The translations under genes were made by a program, and so were the position numbers. The notes beneath the pieces are model-generated. The model worked only from the letters and a program-made list of their open reading frames with translations. It was not told the DNA's origin and made no database searches. Shown here in pieces: positions 62,701 through 64,000 of a stretch of DNA of 64,000 nucleotides (the stretch's first letter is position 1; the number at the start of each line of letters is the position of its first letter). This DNA comes from Streptomyces sp. MMG1533 (GTDB taxonomy: Bacteria > Actinomycetota > Actinomycetes > Streptomycetales > Streptomycetaceae): positions 62,001 through 126,000 of the forward strand of contig NZ_LGDG01000167.1 of NCBI RefSeq assembly GCF_001279775.1, in the 5' to 3' direction.

Positions 62701-64000
62701 CCGCCGAGCGCGCACCCACGGGCGCCGAGACACCGACGAGCCGCCCGACGGTCCGCGCCGGGCTGGTCGTGCCGGAGGCGCCCGGCCGCCCTGTCGCCGC
62801 CACCGCCCTCCGCGTCGTGGCCGCGACCGTGTCCCCCGGTCAGGAGCTGACGGTCGGGGTCGTCGACGGCACCGGCGCGCCGGTCGGCGACGACCCTGGC
62901 CTGGCAAGCGCCCGGGTGCTCACGCCGCTCGTGCTCGGCATCGGCACCGAGGCGGCCCACGATCTGCTCGACACGACAGTCGGCGCCGGGCCCGGGACAA
63001 TCGGCGAGGTGCTCGACGGCGTGATACTGCGCCGGACGGGAACCGGCGCCACAGCTCGTTGGGCGCCGGTGCCGGACGTGCTCGACCCGGATGCCTTGCT
63101 CGGCCGTGTCGTCGCGCTCGGCGGCAATCTGCTCAACGCGTTCACGCCCACGCTCAGCGTCGGTCCGCTCACGGTCACCGGCGACGCGAACCTCGTGGGC
63201 AACGCCGCCACCCTGCGGGTACGGCTCGGCGTAGCGGCAGGCGAGACCTGGTGGCTCGTCGATGCAGGCGACATCCGGATCGGGCTCGAGGTGGCCACAG
63301 AGTGGGCCGGCATCGCGGCGGCGGACGGCGGCGTCGAGCTCTCACTGACTGTCGACCCCACGCACTCCGAGCCGGTCCGCGGCGTCACCGTCGCGGTCCG
63401 CGGCGCGACCATCCGGCTGGCCGGGCAGCAGGGTGAGGATCTCCTCGACCTCGGTGTACGGCTGCGCTCGGTGGCGCTCTCGGCAGCGTTCGTCCCTGTC
63501 CCGCCCACACTGTTCGGCGGCCGCCTGGCGCTCGACCGGCTCGCCGTGCCGCTCGGCGGCGCGGGAGGCGCCGGGGGTAACGGCGTTGCTGCCAAGGTGC
63601 TCGACGCCGACGCGACCGGTGGCTCTGCCGGCGGCTCCGGTGACACCCAGAAGCCCGCGCCGGCGCTCAGCCCCGAACTGGTGCTTCTCTCCCGCGCCGG
63701 TGACCCGGTGACCGTCGACCTGCGGATGGGCGACGGCGCGGGGCCGTGGTGGCTGCCGCTGCAGGCGCACCTCGGGCCGGTCTACATCGAGCAGTTCGGC
63801 TTCGGGGTCACGCGATCGGGTGGCACCGTGACCCGGTTGCGGCTCCTGGTCGACGGTGGCGTGAGCATCGCCGGGCTCACCGCCCAAGTCGACGACCTTG
63901 AGCTGAACCTGCCGTGGCCCGCGCCGTGGGAGATCTCCCAGTGGCGGCTCGACCTCGCCGGGCTCGCTGTCGGCTACCAGGGCAGCGGGGTGAGTCTGGC
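56724..64000 (+). CDS. Giant repetitive protein (DUF6603-like), 3' end outside window
   Basis: Open without a stop from GTG 56724 to the window end: at least 2,425 codons. It is rich in Ala, Leu, Gly, Val, Asp and nearly free of Cys and Lys. Related modules (LxxLLxDPxGALxxWL, then GxGTxxDPWxxxL) recur near residues 261, 512, 757 and 1855, with beta-rich stretches between them. At about residues 1010-1090 there is a lipase-like unit: LTVIAHSTAGLPARL (Ser1059) followed by RLVTLGTPLDG. The end (ELNLPWPAPWEISQWRLDLAGLAVGYQG) resembles DUF6603 giants. No signal peptide at the start. Function unknown. Confidence 0.85.
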   Translation, partial: MTAVRAEGLVGDLLEALGVTRDGSLDGAFLSDTGRTLKGVLHDARRRGRLLAVVQGVLTEAGLDLGPAQTVDDRDWLPLVGPELGASTSGRTDHLDLSVVLDHLAAERTVVGLGVRYTHNAPADRPRVALRAVVPLVAVPLSGAAVLAPGTPFGDVHLDASLEPGTEGGAIDVEALRAVMQVPTDGARAPHVVVTAEGLRLGDAEPIDLKLDAADPLADQALQVGATLLRGLAESANPRLGALLRMIGLGADGVVPPLPLADLVASGRVAFWSWLRSLAAPAAARGWADALAELLSEHAVVEGDGTPERPARVRLPVGQATFEVALLLGAAADGSPVLTPRVAVDVDTPAVAALPRLLGRAEVDIVALRLGAVPEATAVPGLRLFGRAGPDAPRGAAPALVQQAAPVAVVVGSLSAGLALDADRRLVPLLAAHEVVVGSGARQVVRERVDLTDAQAVADLGAATLDALVEQALTGLGAGDQVRAALSLLGLRDPHDRGGAGEPAWPHRVNLADLLADPLGALAASVAGAVAAGDLPVLLAELGWLLPRPDAAVNVRAGPVPGSGTADDPWRIALDDDPTADVELTCTAEAGTAGAPHRLTLGLRAAPAAIGVPGVGALALEIEGGLCTLTLPTAAGGRPAAELATSLGVRARIEGPLLLGDPLLGIRADALAAELRWTPADGLRVTGSAPALVLDVGGLELPLDLAAPEPPWPSLEALAGYALRSAGSPVLRALGDLLGWGLGDGSDGPGVPAHLALDSLVADPVGALLDWLRSLAGDGDAAVMLSPLVAWLAALFGDLLEDDDPADAALRGIGTPADPWALRLRAAGATAPAAAAGGARGAELLLWCEPEGPDVPLGSDLTGVALPSWLELGVGEDGDPPSPTDLAALLAQAATVLPGLGDVVRGRSDLATSLAALRDRLTGGDGLLPAAGATPARWTASTLAGVDHAGLQAAWEDGTLDPATALFVTGPLGDPARWPLFDPARLIDLTAPALPPAAFDLAAIDGPGPWFVALPARGAARVDPTAPDDGFDHLVARLRTCVEAVRAQAGGPLTVIAHSTAGLPARLLAATAAGGIGRLVTLGTPLDGATVGFADLRPTADAVHALRAIWLAAGIEPGSAELPDDLRAGAGLVGTLDTLLRTDPLPPAEFAAPTAWPSEAASVTRESVTGALAATDVVDGIVQAVRAALHGGLSALGALPPLVTPADDSEEPGRPAVTALATGVRHDLPSAPDERGIAVTVRTTISGPRLGTRVPGEGEEPLELPGLRPPAVELRVALRREAGWLVGGPLPETGIPPAARPPRLRWAELVLASELHPGGRATVAIVLHEAEALGVERVAWPLRLTDDGAATLPAEARVLLFRLASALGTTDDGGPLPATGAARALAEVLQALGIATLDDAGHVGLVAEAVERFLVAPGTALRESVGGGPGGAPRRRQLARALRVLAGVASPQDLTPGTATDAPGPARVDVTIDGLRLLLDLDPLSSGAAATLDVAAVLSLAGVLTFSGTCRMELVDGGPRVSGSARLEAAAPASNLPYLALELPPGGPAALSAGLDLAPHVPAGWFPRRLPLWPPPDTAGDVVPELARPALACAPAALARLGITALRGALNGTTAGTALDRVLRALGLLGAADSDGIAHVRLPVALVVDPAAALRAALDLTTPGSTAGRAAAELVDAARALTGLGTAATPTGHLPLPYGLDLAVVGDPTAGGLTVSLGTAAPTAAAGAVVAVAAGVRIEFDPATGTRAQGRLTADVALRPADAPAALAVLRLVAEDIVRFDLVLPGPPEHILPLVPAGPGLGELVGEAAVRLLPTVLDAVVTEAGEIGAVVAAIGDALGLRADADAGRRFDAATLGTLAEDPSAALLERLRDHVGDVVGALSDLADLVLAPLPVGVVVVTPAADGTRLQVVIAERVTLALARSGSGAGTGVRLDVTAEAPVLVDGIPFGSVRGTVAVDQHGLALVSGGASLDGDLLAILGVPLRPWLDARYAPAERAPTGAETPTSRPTVRAGLVVPEAPGRPVAATALRVVAATVSPGQELTVGVVDGTGAPVGDDPGLASARVLTPLVLGIGTEAAHDLLDTTVGAGPGTIGEVLDGVILRRTGTGATARWAPVPDVLDPDALLGRVVALGGNLLNAFTPTLSVGPLTVTGDANLVGNAATLRVRLGVAAGETWWLVDAGDIRIGLEVATEWAGIAAADGGVELSLTVDPTHSEPVRGVTVAVRGATIRLAGQQGEDLLDLGVRLRSVALSAAFVPVPPTLFGGRLALDRLAVPLGGAGGAGGNGVAAKVLDADATGGSAGGSGDTQKPAPALSPELVLLSRAGDPVTVDLRMGDGAGPWWLPLQAHLGPVYIEQFGFGVTRSGGTVTRLRLLVDGGVSIAGLTAQVDDLELNLPWPAPWEISQWRLDLAGLAVGYQGSGVSL

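Overview
The window looks like an accessory stretch of a high-GC actinomycete chromosome, most likely Streptomyces or a close relative. The evidence is very high GC in coding regions, GTG starts, ATGA/GTGA overlaps, and families typical of streptomycetes: CYP157-like P450s, DUF899, DUF574-type methyltransferases, a fused urease gamma-beta subunit, SnoaL-tailed ECF sigma factors and a SCO6745-like protein. Transposase fragments from at least seven IS/Tn families and many genes broken by single-base frameshifts suggest a chromosome arm or another frequently rearranged region. I see no rRNA, tRNA or CRISPR array.

Layout. 0-5 kb: three cytochrome P450 genes, one cut by the window edge, one intact and one broken. 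5-13 kb: small resistance and regulator modules. These are a lincosamide-type nucleotidyltransferase, a TetR/SDR pair with three palindromic operators, a DUF899 protein, a MarR/hydrolase pair with a perfect palindrome, and an ECF sigma factor followed by a RibD-like reductase and a broken EthD-like gene. 13.7-18.7 kb: a complete urease operon, ureAB-C-F-G-D, all on the minus strand. 19-30 kb: a mosaic of mobile-element debris (Tn554-type accessory gene, CadD-like remnant, IS630, IS5) around small metabolic genes. It contains one intact IS5-family element (27158-28524) that carries a second, translationally coupled gene. 30-34 kb: a glycopeptide-resistance-like block, VanJ-like and VanY-like proteins divergent from a VanR/VanS-like two-component system, with Tn3 and IS5 debris on its flanks.

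34-56 kb: further self-contained regulatory pairs between remnants. These include an ECF sigma factor divergent from a SnoaL-LUD fusion, with matching promoter boxes arranged as a large palindrome; an ECF sigma factor coupled to a membrane-anchored partner; a LysR regulator divergent from a SCO6745-like protein; and a MerR regulator that appears to start at CTG, divergent from a double alpha/beta-hydrolase. Broken Clp-N, FAD-monooxygenase and hexapeptide-repeat genes and ISL3, IS1182, IS701, LysR and WD40 fragments lie among them.

56-64 kb: one giant gene open to the window end (more than 2,425 codons), translationally coupled to a 225-aa gene of unknown function. It resembles DUF6603-type giant actinobacterial proteins, has repeated amphipathic modules, and contains a lipase-like segment. 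This and the two-gene IS5 element are the least described things in the window. The number of one-base frameshifts means some 'pseudogenes' could be assembly errors; they are flagged individually.
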